A stretch of DNA of 64,000 nt from Eremophila alpestris peregrina (taxonomy: Eukaryota > Chordata > Aves > Passeriformes > Alaudidae), in contig WMCF01000170.1 of NCBI GenBank assembly GCA_009792885.1, positions 205,723 through 269,722 on the forward strand, in the 5' to 3' direction. Positions 22,801 to 35,300 of the stretch are shown in pieces. A program made the translations under genes and the position numbers. Numbering within the stretch: position 1 is the stretch's first letter; every line of letters begins with the position of its first letter. Below the pieces are notes generated by a model. It did not search any database. It saw nothing but the letters and a program-made list of their open reading frames with translations, and was not told the origin of the DNA.

Positions 22801-23250
22801 CTTTTGGAAGTGCAGACCTGTGGGGAAGGTCTCAGAGCTGCGGGAAGAAGCAGCCTTTGTTGTCAGCTTGGAGTGATCACTCCTTTGAAACTTTTAAAAC
22901 CCTCTCACACACAAAAGAGAGGTGTTTTAGGTACCTGAACTAAGACAAGATGCAGCAGCTAAGCTCAGCTGCCTCAAAGGTACTAGGGCAGTTCATTTGC
23001 ATTGGTGAGAGTTAATTCAACTTTTAGTCAAAAGGAGTTTTTTTCAAAAGGAAAACCACAACAACAAATTTTGTCCTTCCCTCTGACCTCCTCTCTTCAT
23101 CCCAGTTTGGTGAGAAGCTGACAGAAGGATGCTTCCTCTTTACAGGAACAGGATGCAGCTGTTTCACACACACACACACACACACACAAAGATGAATCTG
23201 GCTCTGCTCCGGGTCCTTTGTTCCACGCCAAGCTCTGGCAGCTCCGGGCT
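19900..23250 (-). other. PGM2L1: PGM2L1 3-prime UTR (inferred extent)
   Basis: Downstream of the PGM2L1 stop there is about 3.3 kb of mostly unique sequence with no exon. A minus-strand AATAAA (TTTATT on plus, 19920-19925) gives the likely distal end. A long UTR agrees with the long transcripts known for mammalian PGM2L1. A (CA)n run lies in it at 23165-23189. Earlier poly(A) sites cannot be excluded. Confidence 0.5.
23165..23190. repeat. (CA)n microsatellite in the PGM2L1 3-prime UTR
   Basis: About 12 uninterrupted CA units on the plus strand, so (TG)n in the transcript, about 60 bases after the stop codon. Confidence 0.9.
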
Positions 23251-23353
23251 CTACGCAGAGCGCCAGCTCAGCCCGTTCTGGGCAGGCTGCAGGAAATCCT
23301 CAACCAAAGCCTCGATCAGCCTCTGCAGCTCTTCTTCCAGCAGCCTTCTGTCA
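23251..23353 (-). CDS. PGM2L1: PGM2L1 terminal coding exon 14 (residues 590-622)
   Basis: The acceptor CTCCTGCAG precedes DRRLLEEELQRLIEALVEDF. The frame ends LQPAQNGLSWRSA and stop TAG at 23253-23251. It aligns with the human tail, which ends in LIWRSV. Confidence 0.95.
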
Positions 23354-26300
23354 CTGCAGGAGAGAGCAGGGCCGGGTCAGAGCTCTGAAACGCCCAACAG
23401 AAATAAACAAACAGCAAGACCCGATGGGGATGGACTTGCCCTACTGTGTTTGCTACCCCTGCAGGAGCAGAGACCCCAAACTGCCTGCTTTTACAAGCTC
23501 CTTTCCAGCAGGGATTATCATGGAATCACAGCATGGTTTGGGTGGGAAGGGACTTCTAGAGATGGTGCCCAGAGCCCTCTAGTGGCCTTTTTCTTCTTTC
23601 ATTAAATTAATTTCAATTAGTACTGCAATAATCAGATGGTGAGGCTGGTGAGGTTCCCAGAGCAGCTGTGGCTGCCCCAGCCCTGGGATTGGACAGTGGA
23701 AGGTTCCCTGCCTGTGGCACAGGGTGGAATGAGAGGGTCTTTAAGGTCCCTTCCAGCACAAACCATTCCATGATTCCATAACAGAAGAGGTTTCTGTGGT
23801 AAACACACCCTGGATTCCCCCCCCCCCCCCCCCTTTTAAATGGGAAGAAGCTGAACCCGGGTAAAGAACATCCAGTTCCTCTCTGGCAGCTCAGAGTAAC
23901 ACAGCAGATTCCCAGAGGCAGTGGGAACCCACCTGGCTGCAAACACTCAGCAGCAGCAGCACAACCTCAGAAGAGAAAGAAAAGCCTGGATGTGACACAC
24001 TTCTTTAGCCCTGTTCTGGCTGACAAAGGTGAGGGTTGGTCACAGGCTGGACTCTGATCTCCGAGACCTTTTCTACCCTAAATAATTCTGTGATTTTGTC
24101 ACCTGATCACATTTTAACTCTAAGGAAGTAGGGAATTGGGATTGTTAGAGAGCCCCAGTGCTGGTGCCTCCCTGCAGCGGGCAGGCAGGGGGCTCAGGCA
24201 CTGACCTGTGCCCGGGCAGCACACACATCTCAGCGTAGTACTTGATCTTGGGCTCGGTGCCGCTCGTGCGCAGTGTGGCCACGCAGCCATTCTGGAAGGT
24301 GAACGTGATCATCTGGCTGCTCTTGCTCACTGGCAGCACCTGCAAAACAGCAGCAGCCCTTGACTCCCACTGCAGCAGTGCCTGGAAGCTTAGGAGCTGC
24401 AGGAGCCAGCAGAGGTCACTGGCTGTTGTAGCAGAACCACCACTGCATTCCACATCCGCCTCTTCCCCAGGTATTTCCCTTTCAGTTCCTGCAGGCCCTG
24501 CTCTGCAGAAACCCTCAGTAACTCACCGACTTCTTGTTCAGCTGGCTGCTGTCATAGCCAGTGGTGATGTCTCGGACGTGTAAGATGTTGTACATCCCAC
24601 AGCATTTGGGGTAAGACTGGGGGCCATCAAAGTTCCGGAGCCTCTCAAATATCCTTTTGATAGTGGGAGGATCATAGCACAGGAAATAGGAAGTCTTGGA
24701 TATGTGATATCCATACCTACAAGCAGATTAATGTTTTCAGTTGTAAGATTCAGAAGGTTTTGGCATATTTGGTACCCAAAAGATCTCAGTACAAGGCTTA
24801 ATCCTGACAAACACGATCCTTGTTTAATCATTGGGATTGTGTCCAAAGCCGTTCCTTCCACCTCTGCTCTGTTCCAGATACCTTCTGGCAGTGGGAAGCC
24901 ATTCCCTGTGTCCTGTCCCAAACCCCTCTCCAGCCCTCCTGGAGCCCCGTGGGATATCTGCACTAGTGATGGGCTGTAATCCACCTTACATCAAAAAACC
25001 CCCCAACAACTTACAATGAGAAAACATCTGAGGGACGCAGACATTTACTTATATATGTATGTATATTTAAATAAATATTCATTAGATTATTCCCAGCTCT
25101 AAAACAGTGGGATGGAATATTCCAATGAAAAACACCACTCACATTTCATAAATATCAACAAGTTTCTGTGCCAGGGTGAGGCTCTGGCCCTGCAGATAAG
25201 TTGCCATTTCAGCAATGACCACAGCTGCACTCACTCCATCCTTGTCCAGCACTGATGTGCCACACATGAAGCCTAGGAAGAAAAAAGGGATTGTGGCAAA
25301 ACAACCTGACAGATTATTACACTGATGTACTTGACTGAAATTTTAACCTTTGATCCTGTAGAAGAAAATCGGCCAGTACATGGAAGCTGCTTAATTGCTG
25401 CATATGCAGGAGAAATCTAATTAACTTGGGGGTTATAGGGCTGGAAAGATAAGCACAACAGCAGAATCAGCAAGTCAGATACAATTTATTATGGCAGTTG
25501 GCAAGTCAATTTGATGAGAGCAAAATATCAATGCTATTAACTACTAGGATAGAAATAAAGCCCTTTTTGTGTGTTTTATTTCATAACTAAGATCAGTCCT
25601 TCCTACTCACATTCCCTCCCTCAGTCCTCAACAGTTTAAAGGGATATCAGCACTCATACCAATAGACTCCTCAAATGCAAAGAGAACTTCTTTTCCATCA
25701 TCTAGGAGATTTTTTACTCTGCTTCCAATCCATTTAAAACCAGGGAGTGTTTCCTAAAACAGAAGGGAAAGAAAAAAGAGTGCTTAAAATATATATTTTC
25801 AATTTAGTTTCAACTTAAAGAAAAAAAGTATAGTCACTGTTGCCTTTACTTCAAACTAAAAAAACAAACAAAAAACCAAACAAAAACTGACCAGCAACAA
25901 AAACAAAACACACAGAAAAAACCCACAAAATAAAACCCCAAAAAAACCCACCAACCAAGGAGAAAATATAACTATGTACTTTGAATTTTAGGGTCAATGG
26001 GAAAGACTGCTGCAGAGTCAAAGCACTAAAGCTTAAGGATGTTTTTCTGAGTTTTTGAAAGTGATTTCCTTAAATTTAAATTTAATTAATTGACAAGCAG
26101 AATAGGGACAGTAAAGAAGTATCAGACAAGTTAGGATGGTGGGTCCAAGAGAAGGAGACACTGGATAGCATTTTCCTAGTGGATACTCAACTAGGACACA
26201 AGTATCAAACCAAGGAAAAAGTGTGTTAGGGACTGTGGTGCTCTGAGATCACATCAGATCATCTGTGCTGCTCATCAGATGAGACACAGTTACTCAGGAG

Positions 26301-29300
26301 GAAAAGCTACAGAAATATAAAAGCAACACTTTTAGGGGTTGGGAGGAGAGAGCATCATTCTGGGGGTTTTGTACATAAATCAAGCCAAGGCAGTCAGAAG
26401 CTTAGAAACAGTTTCTCTTGGAGAGAAGTCACAAATAAAAAAGAGGGGGAGCTTTTAGAGAAGGCCAGGAAGCTCTGGAAATTCTGAGCTTCTGTTATTC
26501 TTTCAGTCAAGTATGTCCTTTTCCAATTAAAGATAAAACAACAGTATTTAGGGAGAGAACCAATCCACTACAAGGAACTGACGCTTACCCTGATTAGGCT
26601 CATCTGGCCAGTCACTCAAAATGGTTTCCAGAGTTGCTTTCAATTTTAAATTCCTCATTGTTTGGAAAAATATTTATTCCTGTTGCACATGGATTTAATT
26701 AAGACATGGATAAACGAGGCCTGGCCCTTTGTATGTTTGTGCTATGATTTTGGGCACTTGCCTCTCTCTTCTGGCTAACATCCAACAGAATCAGATTTAA
26801 TTTGGATGGAAGAACTGTCAGTCTCGGGGGGAGCACCAGTTTCTTTTTTAGCAAGTTCTTAACAAGGCTGCATTAAAGATCTGAACTCAAGAGTTCCTCT
26901 GCCTGTCCCTGCCTCAAGTAAACCCAAATTCCAAACCTGCTGGCAAGGGCACCTGAAAGGCCACTGTGTAACCAAGTGCCCATCACAAACCCATCAACAC
27001 TCGTAGTGACCACTCAGACTGCACAAACCTCCCTCCTCTCACACAGAAGAATTTCTCTCTGGGGAGATAACCCCAGCTAAGGTGTTCCTGTATCTGGAAT
27101 TCAGGTGCTCACATGTGTCCCTGTCACTGAGCTTTGCCCATGCTTGTCTCCCAGACTGAGAACACCAAGAAGACTGAAATCAGGCTTGTCTCGGTGAAGT
27201 AACACTCTCTTCAAGTTGGAATCCCTCAAAACTCCCAGCCAGAAGGCTGTAAGTGCCCTGCCTACTTTCCATTCTGTGAGGTCACCAGGGGAGCTCAGAT
27301 GAAGATGAAAAAAATCCATTCAGAAATGGCCCAAATATCAAAGTTGGGAGCCCCAAAATCCTCCCTGGAAACCTCAAAATCCCCCAAGACTCCAGACCCA
27401 ACCCCCCCCCAAAACCAACTCAGAGNNNNNNNNNNNNNNNNNNNNNNNNNNNNNNNNNNNNNNNNNNNNNNNNNNAAAAAAAAAAACCAAAAAAAAAAAA
27501 AAACCACAAAAAAAACCCGAAAAAATCCATTCCGAAGTGGCCCAAATATCGAAGTTGGGAGCCCCAAAATCCCCCCAATAATCCCCCCCAAAAGCCCTCA
27601 GGACTCCAATACCTCTCCCCCCCAAAACCAACCCTGAGAGACAGCACGCAACCCACACTCACCTCAAAGTGAAATCCCTCTTTAAGTGCAATTGCCCTCA
27701 GAATCTTGGAGGAGACCGTGGTGGCCAGCATGTAAACATTCCTGACATCAGCATCCTGGGAGCAGTTCTCCTTCCAGCAGGAAAACATCCACCAGCCAAA
27801 CAGGGCTGCCAGCTCATTGCCCGTGAACACCTTCCAGCAGCCACTGCGGGGAGAGGCATGGTCAGGGCTGGGGGACAGCAATCCCTGAGCACTGGGAGAG
27901 GCCAGGTGAGGGCTGGGAGAGAGGAATTCTGCAGTGACTGAACACCAGGATGTGAGCACAGCACTGACAAGCTGCACTAGGCAAAGCCATGGTGCTGACA
28001 GGACTCCACACTTATCACACCTCAATGATTTAGGGGGCCAGAGGTTCTGCCAGCAAGGGAACACCCCTAAGGGTCTGCTGGCTGGCAGCTCTGGCACAGC
28101 TCAGGCCTTGGATCACCCAGCAGCAAGAGCAGTCTAGAATGGATCCAGACAGAGCAGCCTATGCAATCTGTACATTGCAGTCAGGCAGGGCCTACAGAGC
28201 TTTTACTTACACAATCATCAGAACTGGGGCCTGTTGGTGGGAGAAAAATAATTCCTATTCAGTATGAACAAGCAGGGAAAAAAAAAAGGATTAAAATTGA
28301 AAATATTAAAAAAAAAAAAGCCCCAAACAAACCAAAAAACCCCACTCCACCAAAAAAAGTCCATGACAACTGCCAAGGAAGTTTTGCCTGATATAAATGA
28401 AAACACAGTAAACAACAAGATCTTACTGTAAACACTCAGTTTTCAGCTGAGTTTTATTTGGCCATTCACTATTAAACCACTAATTATTTAATCTACTCCT
28501 TGCTGAGTGAGCTGATTTAAAATGCATTTGGAGCAACAGCAAAGGATAAAAGTAGAAGGGAAAATATCCATATACCTAAGGAAAAGAGTGGATTGAAGGC
28601 CTGTGCCTGGTAACCATTTGGGGACATTCTGTGACTCTCACCACCTGCTCTGCAGGAAGACACACACAGAAGGGTCCCATCACTTACTTTTCCTGCTGTT
28701 CTGCCACTGCCAGTCGATCTGCATCTGGATCAGTGGCCACTACTACTTTTGCATCTTCTTTCTCTGCAAGCCTCAGTGACAACTCCTGGTGGGAGAAGAA
28801 GGAGGGGGCAAAAAAACCCCAAAACATGAGAGTAAATAAACCCACAGCCTTCCTACTTAGACCTAACACCCAGTGAAAGAAAAATTCCTCCAGATCGCCC
28901 CACTGTATTGATACAGCTGAAAGCAGGTTCTCCCTGTTCTCTTCCTCAGTTTGTTTTTCCCCACAGAAATCTGATGAAGTAGAAACCAAAATACCAGCAC
29001 AGATTCTCCTTCTTCAGGGTTTGGGCATTTGACAGTAGAGAAGTCTGGGTCTGGATCTTTTTGTTCTGGTACTGGAATGGGGGGCTGGAATCCAAAGGCT
29101 TTGAAAGCCAACTGCACATACTCATGTCCAACTCCATGGAAAGAGGTGTGGACAAACTTCAAACTGGTCTGCGCATTGAGCTCCCTGAGGAGAAAACAGA
29201 ACTTAAGTAAGATTTCAGCTACTTAACAAGGCTAGTTTCACGAGGGAAAGCAAAATAAACTTCAGTTCTCTTGTGTACTATTCTGCCGATTTCTGTATTA

Positions 29301-32300
29301 ATTTCAAAGGCATGAGTGAAAGTGCTTATTTTGCACTAGAAATTGCTTGGTTGAAGCTCCTTCTCCTGGAAAATGAAATATTTACCTTCCACTGAAACAG
29401 ATCAAAGTCTCCCAAGAATAAACTGTTGATTTCTACATCAAACACAAGCTCTTCCTCCACTTGAAAATGTTATTCCAGATCTGCTTCATGTCATCCATCC
29501 TCCTCCTTTTATTCTCACCTTCTGCCCCACCTAACCTTTAAACTGAATCTATTTTATGCATGTGCACCTCACTTTAAATTTCTGCATTTTATTCAGAACT
29601 CAGAGCATATTCACTTGAATTAAATGGTTTCCACTGGGGTGCCTCATGGTACCTTAATTCCCAAAGGCAGCTGGTTTATTCTCAACCAAATGGTTTAATC
29701 CTAAATCCTTGAATTTAATGACACCTCAGAGAACACAGTGAAGTCTGTCCGCAGTCAGCTTTTCCACATGCAACCCACAGCTTACTTAAAGACATGACTT
29801 GGGTACTTTATGCTTTATACAGTACCTATGATAGCAGATCTTTGTCAGATCCTCCATGTAGCTGTCACAGATTTTCTTCAGAGGATCCTGTCTGAGGGGA
29901 CTAGTGTCTACCAGATTTTCATTCCAGGAGCCATTCCACGGCTCAACACACTCTTCTATACATTTTATAATTTCCTTATCATGAGGAGAGGTGATCTGTG
30001 CTCCATTTTCCCAATAAACCTAGGCAAAGTTGAAGCAAAACAAGACACCATTTATTTATGAAGATTTTTAACCTGACAAATTCTTTTTGCTATAGGATTC
30101 CACCTACTTTCTGCCAAAGCCATCCAGAGAAATCAACATCTGACTGGCTTGATTCTCAAGACATTAGGAATCGTTCAACATGAACTTCTGAGTTCACAAC
30201 TGCAGTTGTGGTAAGTGGTGCTTACACAGCAACACAAGCCTGTTTTTACAAAAGTTGGTATTTAACTATTATGGCTGAAATATCAGGATGTGAGAAATCA
30301 AAAGCAGGCACTTATATCTGGGAGTGCTGTGCAAACTGTAACAGTAGAAAAATATTACCTCCTCCAAGGCTGGCATTCCTTCCGAAAAAGGAGTACAACT
30401 TGTTTTTGAACACAAAGCCAAACAGATAAGCAGTGTGCCAAGGTCCCTGTTTTTCCACAGCTGAGCAACTGTAGTCTCTCAGCTGGAAACACTCTCTAGA
30501 GGAAACACCGCATCTAACCCTCCACTATAAAAAAGTCTTTCTTAGAGACTTGGAGGCCAGTTTTCCCACAGTCTGTTGCCAATAGCATGGCTGAGCTCAC
30601 AGAGCAGACTCTGCTCAGATAATCTGCACTGCCTGTTTTCTCACCAGGGTTCTCTGGGTTTGTTACCTTCAGTTAAAACTGGCCAAAACCTTCAGAAGCT
30701 GATGAAATGCACACAGGAAATGGTAAAAGATGAAACAGCTCTTGGGAAAGACAATCAGGCGACAAACCAGTATCCTGGCAAAAGTACACCTGGAAACAAA
30801 CCAGTATCCTGGCAAAAGTGAACTGCTGTGTATCAGAAGATAAACATAAAATCACTTCTTGACAAATTAAGCACCTGGTGAATTCATGTGGCTTCTTTCC
30901 TTACTCATTGCTCCAGCTAAGCAGAAGTAAAGGCTAGTGAAGGACTTCCCAACTTGTGCCAGGGAAGAGAAGAGCAGTTCAACCACCCCCAAGAGTTCTC
31001 TCTGGCATGGCAGGACTGCCTTTCCTCACATTGCCAGCACTCATTGACCTGCCACAGGGCTTCTAGAATGCTCAGCTAAAGTTAAGAGTTTAGTTCAAGT
31101 TCTCATAAAACTGAGGAAGGAAATACTCAGTTAAAACATTGTGCTTGCTATTGTGGATGGTTTTATTGTCCCAAGCTTTTAAAGTGAAGCCCACCCCTCT
31201 TCAATGCCCAGAAAACCAGGGAACAACACTGTCGCTACTCTGTTTTATTAATCCGCTCTTAAATCATTCCCATCTTCAGCACAGCCCTCTACTGCATGCA
31301 TGAATTCACCTCCGTTTTGGCTTAGTTTAAAACTGAGTTTTAAGCCTCAGCAGTGAACAGACAAATTGCTGCAGATTAGACTCTCTGGAATGTCACTACA
31401 GATTTACGCTCAAGATACACAAACTGTGTGGTCTTATGTTCTCATCACAGACGAATGTGCCAGGTTACAGAAGGATGAATTACTTGACACAACTTGTCCT
31501 TCTAGTGGACACACACAAAAAAGCTTTTTCACCGTGAGGGTGGGGAGGCCCTGGCACAGGCTGCCCCATCCCAGAGGGTTCCTAGGCCAGGCTGGGATAG
31601 TGCACGGTGTCCCTGCCACGGCAGGGGGCTGGACTGGATGAGTTGAAGGCCTTTTCCAGCCCAGCCCAGGCCAGGAGCAGGCAGGGAATGCTGAGAGCAG
31701 CCGGCAGGGCCGTGCCAGGCCCGGGCCTCACCTTGTAGCCATTGTCCTCCTTGCGGTTGTGGGACGCTGTGATCATAACCCCAGCCACGGCCCCAAGCTG
31801 CTGCACGGCGTAGGGCTGCAAGGGAACCAGAGACAGCTCACACGGGGGCCCTGCCTCACACACAGCAGCAGGGACAGCTCTGCAGCACGGGCTGCTAACC
31901 CTGCACCAGCTCAGCTGGAAACTACAGACACCCTGCACCCTCTCCTGCAGCCAGCAGCAGGAAGCTGCTTCTAATTCTTCTCCACAAAAACATGCAATCC
32001 TTAATTGGCCAGATAAAGAAAATCTGCCCTCAGGTTACAGGAGCACTTGGGAACAGGCTGAAACACAGCAAAGGAATTCACAAAAAGGCTGGTTGAAAAA
32101 CAAATTACAGGTACTTCAGGCATTCCACTCCTTCCCTCAAACCAAGATCCACAGAATACACAGCACGCTAGAAGAGCTTATGGAATACAAGCAAAGATTT
32201 AAAACCATGCAAGGAAAAGCTGTTGTGACTAGAAGAGTCTATTTTTGACATATTAAAAGCAGAGGCACTGAGGAATTGGGCAGCATCCTTGTTACAGCCT

Positions 32301-35300
32301 CCTTGAAGAGCCAAGTGTACCAAGCAGCCTCTATTTCTCTGTTAAATAACAGAATTTAAGAAAATTGCTTGTTCTCCTTTTCAGTAAATTCAAATACTCC
32401 CTTAACTGTGTGGTGCAACAATATGGACAAGAAGGACTCACCACAAAGGGGGTAGGGACATAGGTGGAGAAGAAGTACACAAGTACATCTTTTGCCAGCA
32501 GGACTGCTGCAGTGAGCTTTGCAAGCCTACCAACGGGAAAAAGAAAATATTCAGTCACTCCAACTCTCCAGAGCAGCCCAACAGGCAGATGGAATTCCTG
32601 TCACCTCCAAGCACCTGTTCCTTAAAGCACTCTACTGCTTTTTGGCTGATGCTCAGAGTGGCATCCTACAAATTGCACAGCCTGGGTAAGAGCTTTCAGG
32701 CTGCAGAACCTGAGCCAGCACTTTCAGCTGCTGCCTGGACAGCGCAAGGCACTTCAGTCCCTCACCCAAACAAAGCAGATATCCCACACAAAGATACAGA
32801 ACCTGCTGGCAGAACATTCATCCTTTGCTCAAGGACAGAACCTACTTCCCACAAGGTTTGAAAGGCCAGATGTCAGCAGCAGCAGGTTGGGAAAAGGATT
32901 TGGTATCCCACACAAATCTCCTTTGCCAGCTCTGCTCAGCAGCTTCAGACAATGTCTGGGAAACAGATCGATTCCTAAAATATGTTTCTGCAAAGCAGCA
33001 CCCCTTATTCCAGAAGGTTTACGAACAGGAACAGTGCCCATAGTTCTAAATCTTGCTTTATTATAAACTTGCCCTTTCAAGCACCAGGGAAGCTCATTCT
33101 CTTCCAGGTAACTGATATCAAAGTTCTTTTGCACTCAGATACCCACAGCTCAGGAGATAAAGGGAAGTCTCAGAGTCAAAACAGATGAGATATTAAATGG
33201 TGCAAGCTCACCTTGCTCCCTTGTTTTCACAGACAAGCATTAATACGGACTTCCTTCTCTCCACAACCAACAACCCAAGTTTCACTGGCTCAGAATTTTA
33301 CTACAGCACCTGTCAAATGTCACCTGAAACCACCTGGAAGAGTCTGAGAGCTCAGCTTGGAGCTGAAGCTACTAAAATTCTGCTTGGTTTACCCCAACTT
33401 AATTACAGGACACAGCTGGATGACCTGCAGTACCCTGGGCCCTGCTGCCCACACAGTGCTGGAAAAGCACTCTGCTCCCACTGGAAACACTCTTTTGGGG
33501 GAGTTCAGTTTGATTTTAGCACTGCTGTAAGGGTGCATTATCCCAGGAGGACAGGAGAAACACATAGTGGGGAACTGAGGTGCTACCTGGCCATGTGAAA
33601 CAACTGTCTTACCATCCAATCTGAATTCCAGGCTTTGTGTAGCTAAAAAGGAACATCACTCTTACACTTGTCTATTTTTAGACTGTGCCTAACCCACCCA
33701 GTATGGGGGATAATGGGCCACACCTATCCCCAGGCCCAGGGGAGGCATTCAGGGGAAAGGAGAGACAGTCACTGCATTCTGTGCTCTATTATACACACAC
33801 CGAGGGCTTTTTCATCCCTAAAACATTAAATACTACAACATTTTAAAGAAAAGAACTGTTAGTTACAACAATAACTACAATAATTAACTTCTCATTACCT
33901 AAATACTAATTAGCTACTGGGTTGGCTTTTTTGCACAGCATGCTATTACCACATGTGCTTTGCTCCCCAAGTGAGGGACTAGGATTCCTTAGAGAATTCA
34001 GGAAGCAGTGTTCTCCCCTTTCCTTGGAAAGAGCACAGTGTGCCATTGCTGGAAGTCTACGTTTTAAGCATTCCAGGTAAAATCCCCTCAAAGTGAAAAC
34101 ACACTGGGTTACAGCGAGCTGCAGGTGCAATTGTTCTCCCCCAAACAAGCTTAAATCAGGTGTGAAATACCAGAGAATGGCAGTGTTAAAAGTGCATTAA
34201 TATTTAGGGATTTCCAGCTGCATGTTAATGCTCTGGATTTACTTTCATACTCAAATTTGTCTCCAGGCACATTAAGCCTAATGTTCTTGTGCATTTAATC
34301 CCTAAATTCTCTGGTGGAGCAAGCAGCCCTACACGTTTGCTGGCAAACTGGTACCACAAAGGATTTAGTCCTAGCCTCTCCTCATTGCTATTTCAAAGGA
34401 CGATGGGAGAGGAAAGAGTGTGCCCAGTTCATCACAAACAAAAAGAGAAAGTGCTGATAGGACAGAACACATTTAAAGCCACAATTTCATCTCTAGTCTT
34501 GCAAATGTAATCAATACTCATACTTCTTACTGCTGCAGTTGCTGGTGACCTGACCTCGTGTGTCATATCCAACAACAAAGCCTCTCTGCTTAAAGTCTGA
34601 AAAGTTCCTCTCAAGATACTTGTAGATCCCCTGGAGAAAGAAAAAAAAAAAAAAAAAAAGAGAAAGGAAGAATTAGCTGGACTGCAGCACACACCAACAT
34701 TAAAGGAGATATTTTACAAAGGATGGATAATGTTAGTAAGTAAAATACAGATCAACCACATCAATAACAATATCCACAAAAGCAGCAGTGCTTTTTTCTC
34801 CAGTGTTCACTGAAAGAAAGCAAGTAACCAGAGAAACTGTAGTGGGAAATAAAAAATGAGCAGGACAACAACAAGCTCTCAAGGAGCAGTCATTTTCAGT
34901 CCATACTGTGTTTCATTTATTCAAATCATTCTCTCAAGACTGAATTGAGAAAAATCCATATTTTGGAAGTCCATCCACTCAGGCAATATAAGATGTGCCA
35001 GCCTAGTCTTGATCTCTCTGCCCACAGTACAAGTCAGACATTTTCAACATTGTTTCCAAAAGTGTTAGTCGAAAATTTGCCTGAAATCAGGGAATAGTTT
35101 GGGTGGGAAGATCAGCTTTTACTCAGTTTCAGCTCCATTCATTTCCCAGCCAGAACCTCTCTGAAGACCCACACCAGCCCAGGATGGATCAGCAGTTTTA
35201 GATAAAAAGATGGAAGCACAATTGCTAATGGAAGTTTCCAGAGGCGGCAGCTCCCCATAACAGACAACACAGCACAGTGAGCTTCACAGAGCCACGCTGA

